Assembly: GCA_045430275.1 (NCBI GenBank) | Contig: JAILXU010000009.1 | Coordinates: forward strand, 113,379 to 177,378 | Direction: 5' to 3' | Origin: Oceanobacter sp045430275 | Lineage (GTDB): Bacteria; Pseudomonadota; Gammaproteobacteria; Pseudomonadales; Oceanobacteraceae | Length of the DNA: 64,000 nucleotides | Shown here: positions 33,581 to 41,480 of the stretch, one piece after another | Numbering within the stretch: position 1 is the first letter of the stretch | Layout of the letters: each line of letters starts with the position of its first letter | Notes under the pieces: generated by a model | What the model was told of the DNA's origin: nothing | The model's database searches: none | Seen by the model: only the letters and a program-made list of their open reading frames with translations | Made by a program: the position numbers and the translations under genes

Positions 33581-34232
33581 ACACCTGTTGAACGGGCTGC
33601 CAGAACACACCGACCTGACCCTCACCACACTGGATAACGGCCTGTCGCTCTGGTTGTTGGAAGTCGATAGTAGCCTGACCATGGACGCCAGCGGCATTCA
33701 GCGCTGGTGGTCGGCAATGCCTTACTGGGCCTTTGCCTGGGCCGGAGGTCGGGCGCTGGCAGACTGGATTCTGGCGCACCCGGAAGCCGTTGCCGACAAG
33801 GTGGTGCTGGATTTTGGCTGTGGCTCCGGGATTGTGGCACTGGCAGCGGCCAAAGCAGGCGCGAAAGCCAGTTGGGCGGTGGACATTGATCCGCTGGCAC
33901 TGCAAACGGTGCAGGCCAACGCTGAGCTGAACGGTCTGGAGATCCTCACCAGTGATGATTGGTCGGCGGTTCCGGCCGACTGCTTTTTCTCCAGCGATGT
34001 GCTTTATGATCCGGGCAGTCATCAGATGCTGCGGCAGTTGTGCCGAGCGATCCCTCAAGGCTGGCTGGCGGAACCCGGTGCGGCGTTGAATGCGATGGTT
34101 AACCCGGATGATATTCGGGCGGAAGCCACCGTTCACGGTGTTTTATCGGCGACTTTGCCAGTGATTGGAGATTTTGATCAGGCCGTGAATATTGAGATAC
34201 TGCCAGTATTCCATTCACGATGCCGGTGCTAA
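33570..34232 (+). CDS. ETF-beta-lysine-methyltransferase-like SAM methyltransferase (paralogue B)
   Basis: 220 residues. It shares with the gene at 27077-27748 the layout MPYWAFAWAGGRALADWILAHPEAV, then VLDFGCGSGIVALAAAKAGA and SSDVLYDPG. The family includes protein lysine methyltransferases of the METTL20 type. The two copies differ throughout, so they are old paralogues with probably different substrates. It overlaps the lytic transglycosylase gene by 11 bases. The substrate is unknown. Confidence 0.8.
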   Translation: MPPEHLLNGLPEHTDLTLTTLDNGLSLWLLEVDSSLTMDASGIQRWWSAMPYWAFAWAGGRALADWILAHPEAVADKVVLDFGCGSGIVALAAAKAGAKASWAVDIDPLALQTVQANAELNGLEILTSDDWSAVPADCFFSSDVLYDPGSHQMLRQLCRAIPQGWLAEPGAALNAMVNPDDIRAEATVHGVLSATLPVIGDFDQAVNIEILPVFHSRCRC

Positions 34233-34326
34233 TGTTATTCAGCCCGGCCAGAGCATGTGCCTGACCGGATGGATTCCAGTACAGCATGGCTGTCGACTCT
34301 CTATACTTACAAGAAGGAAATTCATT

Positions 34327-34863
34327 ATGCGTTGGATAGCAACGGCATTTCTGGCATGGGTGGTCTTGCCGCTTCAGGCCGCCGACCTGACATCGACGAA
34401 TGTCGAGCGCTGGATTGGCTCCATGCCGCAGATACAGTCCTGGCTGGATTCACACGATGATGCCATGCCTGCACCCTCGCCAGCCGCACCGGGCGACCTG
34501 AAGTCTGTATTTGATCAAGGGGTGAGTAATTTGCGCAAAGCCGGTCTCTATCAGTCGTTTCATGGCGAGCTGAAGCGTTACGGTTATCAGTCGGTTGAGC
34601 AGTGGAGTGATGAAACTGCCCAGATCAGCATGGCCTACCTGGCCATTGAAATGGAGCGCGAGCCGATTACCCTGTCTCAATTGCAGGCGCAACTGGCACA
34701 GGTTGAAGCGGCAGAAGGTTTGCCACCCGAGCAGGCAAAAGCCATGAAGGGCATGTTGAAGTCCACCATCGCGATGATGCGGCAAGTGCGCTCTGTATCC
34801 GTGTCTGATAAACAGGCGATCAAGCCGTTTCTGAAGCAGGTTGAGCAGGTGTTAGGTCGATAA
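34327..34863 (+). CDS. Exported protein of unknown function
   Basis: 178 residues from ATG 34327, with AAGGAAA just upstream; a longer frame from 34192 overlaps the previous gene. A short signal peptide (RWIATAFLAWVVLPLQAAD) is followed by a mainly helical periplasmic protein with a Pro/Ala linker near 50-60 and an amphipathic helix QLQAQLAQVEAAEGLPPEQAKAMKG; shorter motifs include VERWIGSMPQIQSWLD. No cysteine pairs or known motif. I do not recognise the family. Confidence 0.75.
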   Translation: MRWIATAFLAWVVLPLQAADLTSTNVERWIGSMPQIQSWLDSHDDAMPAPSPAAPGDLKSVFDQGVSNLRKAGLYQSFHGELKRYGYQSVEQWSDETAQISMAYLAIEMEREPITLSQLQAQLAQVEAAEGLPPEQAKAMKGMLKSTIAMMRQVRSVSVSDKQAIKPFLKQVEQVLGR

Positions 34864-34971
34864 AACGGCACCGTGTTGTTACCTTCTGATACCTGCATTG
34901 GGTTTGACCTGACGCAATCGACCCGGTTGCGTTCAGAGTCACACTGACCATAACAACAAAGGAGTCAGCCA

Positions 34972-35427
34972 ATGAGCTACGCAACCGTTAAAGAAGTGCT
35001 GGATTACAGTCAGAAACTCCACCACCAGGCGGCCAATATGTTCGAGCAGTTACGTGATCGAACACAGCGTGAGCGAGTGGATATGGTAATGAAGGTACTG
35101 GCCGCTCATGAAGAGCACCAGTCGGTGACAACAGCGGCCATTCGGGACGACACGTCATCAGACGTCTTGTCGGAATGGCACCAGTTACAGGTTCAGCAAT
35201 TGGGTGACATCCTGGATGATTGCCGGGGTTGTCATGATGACCTGAATGCCGACGAATTGGCTGATCTGGCTTTGAAGATCAATGACTATCTGATTGCCCT
35301 GTATGAACAGTTATCGGCTGATGCGTCCAGTTCCCAAAGTCGGGAATTGTTCAGTGAGCTGGCGAAGCGGGAGCAACTGCAGAAAGTCCGAACCGTCCGC
35401 ACCGCACTCTCGGTGAATGACTGGTAG
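34972..35427 (+). CDS. Small all-helical protein, possibly ferritin-like
   Basis: 151 residues, with an optimal AAAGGAGTC before the ATG. The protein is predicted all-alpha. Two halves resemble the helix pairs of rubrerythrin/ferritin-like proteins: HHQAANMFEQLRDRTQRERVDMVMKVLAAHEEHQ and, later, LIALYEQLSADASSSQSRELFSELAKREQ. An ExxH-type ligand is visible only in the first half (AHEEH), so any metal site would be incomplete. One C-x-x-C (DDCRGCHDD) lies in the middle. Function unknown. It ends just before a strong 18-bp hairpin. Confidence 0.72.
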   Translation: MSYATVKEVLDYSQKLHHQAANMFEQLRDRTQRERVDMVMKVLAAHEEHQSVTTAAIRDDTSSDVLSEWHQLQVQQLGDILDDCRGCHDDLNADELADLALKINDYLIALYEQLSADASSSQSRELFSELAKREQLQKVRTVRTALSVNDW

Positions 35428-35451
35428 TCGAGCTGCTGCATACAACACAAA

Positions 35452-35490
35452 AAACCAGAACCGCCCGCATTATGCGGGCGGTTCTGGTTT
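35452..35490 (-). terminator. Strong hairpin terminator between convergent genes
   Basis: AAACCAGAACCGCCCGCA (35452-35469) pairs perfectly over 18 bp with 35473-35490, around a 3-base loop. On the minus strand the stem runs into six T, which makes it the terminator of the AraC-type gene. On the + strand it ends in only three T, but it may also stop transcription from 34972-35427. Confidence 0.88.
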
Positions 35491-35519
35491 CAGGATAAAG
35501 CAGTCAGGCAGCAGAAGCG

Positions 35520-36575
35520 TCAGAAGCCTGCGACAGCGTCCAGTTGAGGGGCTGCTGACGGGTGCAAAGAGCGCCATTCCCGGCGGTAAGCGGCTGGCGT
35601 TCTTCCCGTCCACTGTTTGAACGCACGTTCAAAGCCACGACGGTCAGAAAAGCCCAACTCATTCGCCAGTTGCTGAACATCCTTGCTGGTGCGCTTGAGT
35701 GCAGACGCGGCACGAATCAGACGGCATTGTTTGCTCAGTGTTGAGAACTGGCTACCTTCTTCCTGCAAGCGACGTGTCAGGGTTCGGGCGCTGGTGCCGA
35801 GCAAATCGGCCACGGTTTCCTTGGTCATGGGCAAACAGGTTGGCCAGTAATACAGAATGTGGCGCAGCTTGCGGCTGAACGGTCGTTCATCATCACCGGC
35901 TTGCCATGGCAAGGAGGAATCACCTTCCAGCATTTTCTGCAGGAACGGAGCTGCCTTGCGCATGGAACGATCCAGATGATCGCTGGAGAAACTGATCCAG
36001 TTACACCCTTCCCCAAAACGCACCGGAACGCCAAAGTAACGATCGAGCGATTGCTTGTAAGCAGGGGAGCCTTGCTGGAAACCAACGCCATTAATGCGGT
36101 AGAAAGCACTGCCCAATTGGGTGCCGACATTATGAATCGCGGAGGCGACCAGTTCAGAGCGGGTCTGGCGCGCGGCCGGACTCCCTTCACTGACGTAAAA
36201 AACGACTTTGACAGACTGCTGGCCAATGAACACATCGGGTGGCTGGCTGTCGCTGATCAAGGGGTAATATCGTCGCAGTTGGGACAAGGCATCACGACCC
36301 GTACGGCATTCGCTTAACAGGTAAGCCAGAAGCCGGAATCGTTTCCAGTCCAGATTTTGTCCAAGCAGCATGCCAATGGCGGGGTCACCAAGATACTGGC
36401 TGGAGTGTTCTAATACCCGATCGAAAATATCAATAGGGAGTGGCTGACTGTCGCCAACCTCCCAGTCGTGGCTAAGATCGGAAATGTCATTGCTGGTCAG
36501 ACCGCGCTCTTCCAATAAGGCGAGAAGAGGATGCAACGCAGCCGACGTCAGTGTCGGAGTTAGGTATGCATTCAT
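35520..36575 (-). CDS. AraC-family transcriptional regulator (Arabinose_bd type N-terminus)
   Basis: 351 residues from ATG 36575; the frame could extend to 36650 but the added residues are low in complexity (NNNNKTKT). The N-terminal ~220 residues resemble the OruR/ArgR-like arabinose-binding domain, with blocks such as LGDPAIGMLLGQ and RFGEGCNWISFSSDHLD. The C-terminus has two helix-turn-helix units: TVADLLGTSARTLTRRLQEEG and VQQLANELGFSDRRGFERAFKQWTGRTPAAYR. No adjacent target operon is evident: the convergent neighbour is the helical protein and the upstream side is the tRNA locus. Confidence 0.88.
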   Translation of the reverse strand: MNAYLTPTLTSAALHPLLALLEERGLTSNDISDLSHDWEVGDSQPLPIDIFDRVLEHSSQYLGDPAIGMLLGQNLDWKRFRLLAYLLSECRTGRDALSQLRRYYPLISDSQPPDVFIGQQSVKVVFYVSEGSPAARQTRSELVASAIHNVGTQLGSAFYRINGVGFQQGSPAYKQSLDRYFGVPVRFGEGCNWISFSSDHLDRSMRKAAPFLQKMLEGDSSLPWQAGDDERPFSRKLRHILYYWPTCLPMTKETVADLLGTSARTLTRRLQEEGSQFSTLSKQCRLIRAASALKRTSKDVQQLANELGFSDRRGFERAFKQWTGRTPAAYRREWRSLHPSAAPQLDAVAGF

Positions 36576-36711
36576 AGTTTTTGTTTTATTGTTGTTATTT
36601 TGTACTGGATAAACTATCACCGCAGAAATGGCCTGACCAGCCTTAAACAAAACTTTTTGTGGCTACACAGCTCGACTTATTCTGTCAGAACCATTCTTTT
36701 CATTCTTACGC

Positions 36712-36740
36712 TTGACAATGGAAATTCCAATCCGTAATAT
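36712..36740 (+). promoter_or_regulatory. Promoter of the tRNA-fMet pair
   Basis: TTGACA (36712-36717), 17 bases, then TAATAT (36735-36740). The near-consensus boxes with ideal spacing lie 13 bases upstream of the first tRNA gene, as expected for a strong stable-RNA promoter. Confidence 0.8.
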
Positions 36741-36753
36741 GTGCAACCTCTGA

Positions 36754-36827
<74 letters not shown>

Positions 36828-36830
<3 letters not shown>

Positions 36831-36853
36831 ATATTTAACGATGTAAATATTGG
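36828..36853. repeat. Hairpin in the spacer between the two tRNA genes
   Basis: CCAATATTTA (36828-36837) and TAAATATTGG (36844-36853) are a perfect 10-bp inverted repeat with a 6-base loop. The left arm begins in the CCA end of the first tRNA. It could guide tRNA 3' processing of the tandem transcript. Confidence 0.55.
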
Positions 36854-36884
36854 TCATAGTAACGTCAGAGAATCATCGAGTGGA

Positions 36885-36961
<77 letters not shown>

Positions 36962-36971
36962 ATTAAAGAAT

Positions 36972-36992
36972 CCGGCACTGGCCGGTTTTTTT
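36972..36992 (+). terminator. Terminator of the tRNA-fMet unit
   Basis: CCGGC, loop ACTG, GCCGG, then seven T. It separates the tRNA unit from the accessory genes downstream. Confidence 0.88.
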
Positions 36993-37100
36993 ATGCCTGA
37001 AATTCAAGTCTTGCCGTATTTTCCTTTCTATTTTTCTTCTGTCTCTGCTTTTTCTGACTCTGCTGATGAACAGTGTCGAGTTTGAAAGCCGCACTCATCT

Positions 37101-37421
37101 GTGCGACAGGAATCTTTCGCTGACCTCGGTATCGACCTGGAAGAAAAAGCCTTCTACGACATCCTGCTCAAACTCGCCCACAAATACGACTTCACCTACC
37201 CGGAAGACAAACTGCTGATACTGGCTCAAGCCGTGAAGGAACTGGTCGACGACAAAGCCCAATTCACCGACTGGGATCAGTGCGAAGACATCAAAGCCGA
37301 ACTGAAAGTCGGCCTGATACTGCTACTGGCCAAACACGGCTACCCACCGGTGGATAAAGACGAGGTATACAAGGAAATCTTCGAGCAGGCCGAGAACTTC
37401 AGGAAGTATCGGGTGGGGTAG
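37101..37421 (+). pseudogene. Stranded C-terminal fragment of type I restriction subunit HsdR
   Basis: The 106 codons from GTG 37101 give GIDLEEKAFYDILLKLAHKYDF, then LVDDKAQFTDWDQCEDIKAELKVGLILLLAKHGYPPVDKDEVYKEIFEQAENFRKY. This is the extreme C-terminus of HsdR (type I restriction endonuclease R subunit), normally about 1000 residues long; motifs such as VDDKA-TDW-DIKAELK and HGYPPV-KDEVYKEI are hallmarks. The nuclease and helicase domains are gone and no hsdM or hsdS is in the window. It lies directly behind the tRNA terminator and reads towards the DUF262 pair. It is probably a deletion remnant; independent expression is possible but unlikely to have restriction activity. Confidence 0.85.
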
Positions 37422-37550
37422 CACTGGTCTAAAAAATATTTTTAAATCCATCAATTATTTGCCCCCAAACCGCCCTGAAAACCCCTTGGCTTTGACTGGT
37501 GGAATGTTTCTGTCAGCGATTACTCGATATTTATTCAGGAAGATTCAGAT

Positions 37551-38969
37551 ATGACGATTCAAGTCGCGAGCTGCAGTGCAGCTCAGTTATTTTCGCATTT
37601 GTTGTTGGAGGAAGCTCCAACGAATGTGCCGCCTGTGGTGGATAAGCAGGAACACGTGCTTCAGGGGCGTTTGACCATTCCAGAGTATCAGCGTCCTTAC
37701 TGTTGGCAAGACAAGCAGATTCGTTCGTTGTTGGATGACATCCAGTCTCATCATGATGATAAGCCGGAGCTATCTTATTACCTCGGTAGCCTGATTCTGC
37801 ATCAGGTGGATGGCAAGCTGAACATTATTGATGGTCAGCAGCGCATCACGACGCTGGCACTGATTGCCAGTGTTTTGCCCGCCGGAACGACCGGGATGCA
37901 GGCTTCTTTGGTGGAGTCTCTGATGTATGAACATCCCATCAGTCAGCAGCAGATCAAACATAACTTGCATTGGCTGATGAATGACTGTGCTGGCGATCAG
38001 GAGCCTATCGATTTCAGCAAGCTGCAATTTACCCTTGTGATTACTCAGTCTGAAGACGATGCCTATCGTTTCTTTGAAACCCAGAATACCGGCGGTGTGC
38101 GTTTGGGAGGGCCGGATATCATCAAGGCACACCATCTGAGAGCCATTGACGATGAGCATTATCGAACCCGATTTGCTCAGCAGTGGGAAGGTTTCGGGGA
38201 TTTGAAAGATGCCATCAATGCTCTTCTGAAGGGGCGGTATTGGCAGGGAATCACTCTGCGTGATTTGCCGTCTCACAAACAAATACGGCAGCTGCGTGAC
38301 GTGATCGTTGATGAGTTTGCACAACAGACCGGGGAAGGCGCTGATATAGCGTTTGGCCGTATGCATCGTCATACCAATCTGGAGGGTGAGAGTACTTATC
38401 AGATTAAGCAACAGGCTTACGACGTGCGCCAGCCTCTGAACGCGGGGGTTAACAGCGTCAGGTATCTTGGCTACTTCAAGGGAGTGTATGAGCAGTATTG
38501 GGAGACGCCGGATCTTCCGCACTTGGATAACTACCAGGATTTTATTCTGTGGCTAAAAGGCTTACAGGGTTGTGGTTACCTGGAAGACTTATATAAAGCG
38601 TGTCTGCTGTTGTATATCAGCCAATTTGGCGAGCGCCATCTGGAGAAAGCAGCGATCAAGCTGTTTCGAGTGGTTTATTCAACGCGAGTCCGTAATCAGA
38701 AAGCGGTACGAGAAAACTCTATTCCTGCTTTTGTGAGGGAAAATCCGGTACTTGACTGGATTGCTCTCAGTTATACGCCAGAGCAATGCTTTGGTTATCT
38801 GGACAGCTTTGAATTAACCGTAGACGGCAGCAACCTGAATAAAAACAGCGTAAAAAAACGCTATATGGATAAGGTCAAGGAGCGTTTTCAGTTGGGTTTG
38901 AACGCTGATCAATACACCGAGAAGTTTGCTTCGGCATTAACACAAAAAGTAGCAGGAGGCTTGAAATGA
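37551..38969 (+). CDS. DUF262 protein without visible nuclease domain
   Basis: 472 residues. DUF262 is the GmrS-type, ParB-like NTPase/DNA-sensing domain found in type IV restriction and other defence systems. Motifs: LTIPEYQRPYCW (about 41-52), YYLGSLILH, NIIDGQQRITTL (91-102) and FFETQNTGGVRLGGPDIIKAHHLRAI (about 176-202). The C-terminal half is helical and I see no DUF1524 H-x-x-P/N-x-L-L pattern. An AGGA sits ten bases before the ATG. The last four bases (ATGA) overlap the next gene, a second and larger DUF262 protein, so both are made together. Defence function is inference. Confidence 0.85.
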   Translation: MTIQVASCSAAQLFSHLLLEEAPTNVPPVVDKQEHVLQGRLTIPEYQRPYCWQDKQIRSLLDDIQSHHDDKPELSYYLGSLILHQVDGKLNIIDGQQRITTLALIASVLPAGTTGMQASLVESLMYEHPISQQQIKHNLHWLMNDCAGDQEPIDFSKLQFTLVITQSEDDAYRFFETQNTGGVRLGGPDIIKAHHLRAIDDEHYRTRFAQQWEGFGDLKDAINALLKGRYWQGITLRDLPSHKQIRQLRDVIVDEFAQQTGEGADIAFGRMHRHTNLEGESTYQIKQQAYDVRQPLNAGVNSVRYLGYFKGVYEQYWETPDLPHLDNYQDFILWLKGLQGCGYLEDLYKACLLLYISQFGERHLEKAAIKLFRVVYSTRVRNQKAVRENSIPAFVRENPVLDWIALSYTPEQCFGYLDSFELTVDGSNLNKNSVKKRYMDKVKERFQLGLNADQYTEKFASALTQKVAGGLK

Positions 38970-40951
38970 ACAGCAAGGCAAATTCTGGATATGTTGATAC
39001 CGAAATTCTGACTTTGAAGCAGGTCAGGTCTGATGCATTGGGTTTTTTGATTCCCAGTTATCAAAGACCGTATGTCTGGAGTGAAGATGATGTCGTCAAA
39101 CTGTTTGATGATATCCGGGAGGCATTTCTTGTCCAGGAGCAGGAGTATTTTATTGGTAGCGTTCTTTCAGCTCGCCGGGATACAAATGGACTCAGGGCGT
39201 ATGAACTGATTGACGGACAGCAGCGTACAACAACGCTGATGTTGATATCCCTTGCGTTCAAGGCTGCTGAGGTGGAGTCTGATTTGTCGGAAGTTTCGCT
39301 ACTGGATAACCAGCCGAGGCTGAATTTTACAATCCGGGCAACAGTCCGAGATCTGCTTGGGCACTATGCTGGCCTGTCAGAGGTGACACTGCCAGAATCA
39401 GATGAAATAGATAAAGACCCTTATCTGAAACATCTGGCGAAAAATCTGACGGTGCTTAAGCAGAAAGTGGACACTCTGAAAGCAGAGGCAGCGTTCGACC
39501 TTGATGGCTTCGCAGAATACCTGTATTCACGGGTTAAATGGGTCAATAACATTGTTCCGGGAAATATGGATTTAAACCGCCTGTTCTCCAGTATGAATAC
39601 CGCTGGTATTCAGTTGGAGCCTGTGGATTTGTTGAAGGCGAAATTGTTTAAGACGATTACAACAGACAAGGCACTGTACAGCACTATTTGGCAGGCTTGC
39701 GAGCATACTGAAAACTACTTTGAACGTAACTTGCGCCAGTTATTTCCGAAAGCTGATTGGAATTCTCTGGAATACAAGAATCTTGCGTGTTTCAGCCCTG
39801 AGGTTTTCATTAATAGCAGTGATCAACCTTGTCAGGACAACCATGGAAAGTCTCTGGCTATGCTGCTGGATGAAGTCAGAAAGGGTGAATGCCCGGCGAA
39901 TGCCTCACAGCAAGAAATGGCTGATACCGAGGCAGATCTGGATGAAGAAACGGTGTATTGCCGTTCAATTATCAGCTTCGAGCTGCTGCTTATTCATACC
40001 CTGCGTATTTTCTGTGCTCAAAAAGGTTGGGGGGATTTGGAGCCGCGTATCAAGGCCGGTAATCTGATGGCTTGCTTTGAATGCCTGCTGGCCAAGGATG
40101 AAGTCACCATCAAAGCCTTTATCCAATTGCTGTGGCAGGTTCGTTATCAGTTTGATAAACGGGTTGTGAAATGGGTTGAGCATGATGATCGGGAAGACCC
40201 TCAACTGCGTTTAACAACTTTCAGTCGTTCCCAGTCGAGTGGCAAGTACTACATCAATCGCAGTGCCAAAGATCTAAGTGAGCTGGTTCAGTTGCAAGCA
40301 GTGCGTAACTTTACCGGTGAGCGTTCGGCACAGTACTGGTTGACTGCGTTGTTGGCCAAGCTGGTTGAGAAACCGGATATTTCAGAGCCTGAAGTGTTGT
40401 CTGTGATGGAGCGCTTGGACAATCAGTTATCGCTGACGACTGAGACTCAAAAAGAAGCGAGCTTCAAAATTGCCAAAGGTGAGTCACCAGTGTTAGAGAG
40501 TTGGGAGTCCAAAGTTGGCTACTTCGGTGAATCAAAAGGGACGTCCTTTGAACATTACTGGTTTCAGAAGCTTGAGTACCTTCTTTGGAAAAACGCTGAT
40601 AAACAAGGGGGTGATGACGAGAAACGGAAGCTGAAACAGTACCGTATTACCTCGAAGAACTCGGTCGAGCACGTTCATCCTCAAAATGAGGAATACAACG
40701 CCCAAGTGCCGAGAAAATTTCTGGATGCGTTCGGTAATCTGGTGTTGTTGAGTCCCGGTGAAAACTCTTCTTACAGCAATCAGACCGTGCTCAAAAAAAG
40801 GGCTGACTTTGATAGCAAGCCTCGGTACGACTCCCTGAAATTGAAGGCAATGTTCACGCTGCATCGCGATTCCAAGGGTACGTGGAGTGAGGCTGAAATA
40901 GCCCAGCATCAAGAGCAAATGCTGGCGCTATTGGAAGAGCATTACAGATAA
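38966..40951 (+). CDS. DUF262 + DUF1524 (HNH-like) protein, GmrSD/SspE-like architecture
   Basis: 661 residues. N-terminal DUF262: FLIPSYQRPYVW (28-38), EYFIGSVLSAR and ELIDGQQRTTTLMLI (80-94), later FSSMNTAGIQLEPVDLLKAKLF. The C-terminus carries the DUF1524 signature: SVEHVHPQN (566-574, H569/H571) and FGNLVLLSPGENSSYSN (589-605), a His-Me-finger/HNH-type nuclease motif. The layout equals fused GmrSD-like enzymes and SspE-type proteins, which cut modified phage DNA or act with phosphorothioate systems. No dnd/ssp genes are here, so its partner appears to be the upstream DUF262 gene. The exact system is not assigned. Confidence 0.87.
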   Translation: MNSKANSGYVDTEILTLKQVRSDALGFLIPSYQRPYVWSEDDVVKLFDDIREAFLVQEQEYFIGSVLSARRDTNGLRAYELIDGQQRTTTLMLISLAFKAAEVESDLSEVSLLDNQPRLNFTIRATVRDLLGHYAGLSEVTLPESDEIDKDPYLKHLAKNLTVLKQKVDTLKAEAAFDLDGFAEYLYSRVKWVNNIVPGNMDLNRLFSSMNTAGIQLEPVDLLKAKLFKTITTDKALYSTIWQACEHTENYFERNLRQLFPKADWNSLEYKNLACFSPEVFINSSDQPCQDNHGKSLAMLLDEVRKGECPANASQQEMADTEADLDEETVYCRSIISFELLLIHTLRIFCAQKGWGDLEPRIKAGNLMACFECLLAKDEVTIKAFIQLLWQVRYQFDKRVVKWVEHDDREDPQLRLTTFSRSQSSGKYYINRSAKDLSELVQLQAVRNFTGERSAQYWLTALLAKLVEKPDISEPEVLSVMERLDNQLSLTTETQKEASFKIAKGESPVLESWESKVGYFGESKGTSFEHYWFQKLEYLLWKNADKQGGDDEKRKLKQYRITSKNSVEHVHPQNEEYNAQVPRKFLDAFGNLVLLSPGENSSYSNQTVLKKRADFDSKPRYDSLKLKAMFTLHRDSKGTWSEAEIAQHQEQMLALLEEHYR

Positions 40952-41083
40952 GAAATGCCAGTGGATTCAGTGTATTGAACCACCCGAAACAAGGTGTTTG
41001 ATATGTCTGAATCCGGTTCATCTGGCTTGCCCTCCCGCTTTTGCCTAGCATGACGCCATCATTAATTCTCTTACAGGTGTTGT

Positions 41084-41470
41084 ATGTCGCAGGAAGATAA
41101 GCAAGCAGGTCTGAAGGTTCGTCGTGAAGTGATGGGTGATGAATTTGTTGATCGGGCGCTGGGGAATACCACGTCGCTGACGGAACCGCTTCAGGACTGG
41201 ATTAACGAAAATGCCTGGGGTTCGACCTGGCAGCGTGATGCCTTGCCTCGCAATGTCCGCTCCCTGGTGACGATTGCCATGCTGGCTGCACTGAAGTCAC
41301 CAACGGAATTGAAGGGCCACATTCGTGGTGCCCTGAATAACGGTTGTACCCCGGAAGAAATCCGCGAAGTGCTGCTGCACAGCATCGTGTATTGCGGTGC
41401 GCCTGCGGCTCAGGAAGCCTTTCGGGCGGCGGCTGAGGTGCTCGACGTCGACGGTTTCGATTCCAAATAG
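41084..41470 (+). CDS. Carboxymuconolactone decarboxylase family protein (PcaC-like)
   Basis: 128 residues, the length of PcaC. The layout GLKVRREVMGDEFVDRAL, then NENAWGSTWQRDALPRNVRSLVTIAML, and EIREVLLHSIVYCGAPAAQEAF closely follows 4-carboxymuconolactone decarboxylase, which acts in the protocatechuate branch of the beta-ketoadipate pathway. No other pca gene is adjacent and the relatives include AhpD-like oxidoreductases with a C-x-x-C, which is absent here (single Cys in YCG). It precedes folM by 10 bases and may be co-transcribed. Confidence 0.82.
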   Translation: MSQEDKQAGLKVRREVMGDEFVDRALGNTTSLTEPLQDWINENAWGSTWQRDALPRNVRSLVTIAMLAALKSPTELKGHIRGALNNGCTPEEIREVLLHSIVYCGAPAAQEAFRAAAEVLDVDGFDSK

Positions 41471-41480
41471 TGGAGCAGGC

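Noticed and set aside
35452..35490. Repetitive extragenic palindrome or mobile-element end
   Set aside because: The 18-bp hairpin occurs once and has a T-run on the side of the convergent gene; a terminator explains it.
37551..40951. Naming the pair GmrSD, SspE or another published defence system
   Set aside because: The second protein shares the architecture, but dnd/ssp partners are missing and the two-gene layout does not match a named system that I can confirm from sequence alone.
40990..41045. Possible attachment-site copy of the tRNA-fMet 3' end at the far side of the DUF262 region
   Set aside because: Only short pieces (GGTTCA, CTCCCGC) match and in altered spacing. No integrase or continuous direct repeat is present, so I do not call an integrative element.
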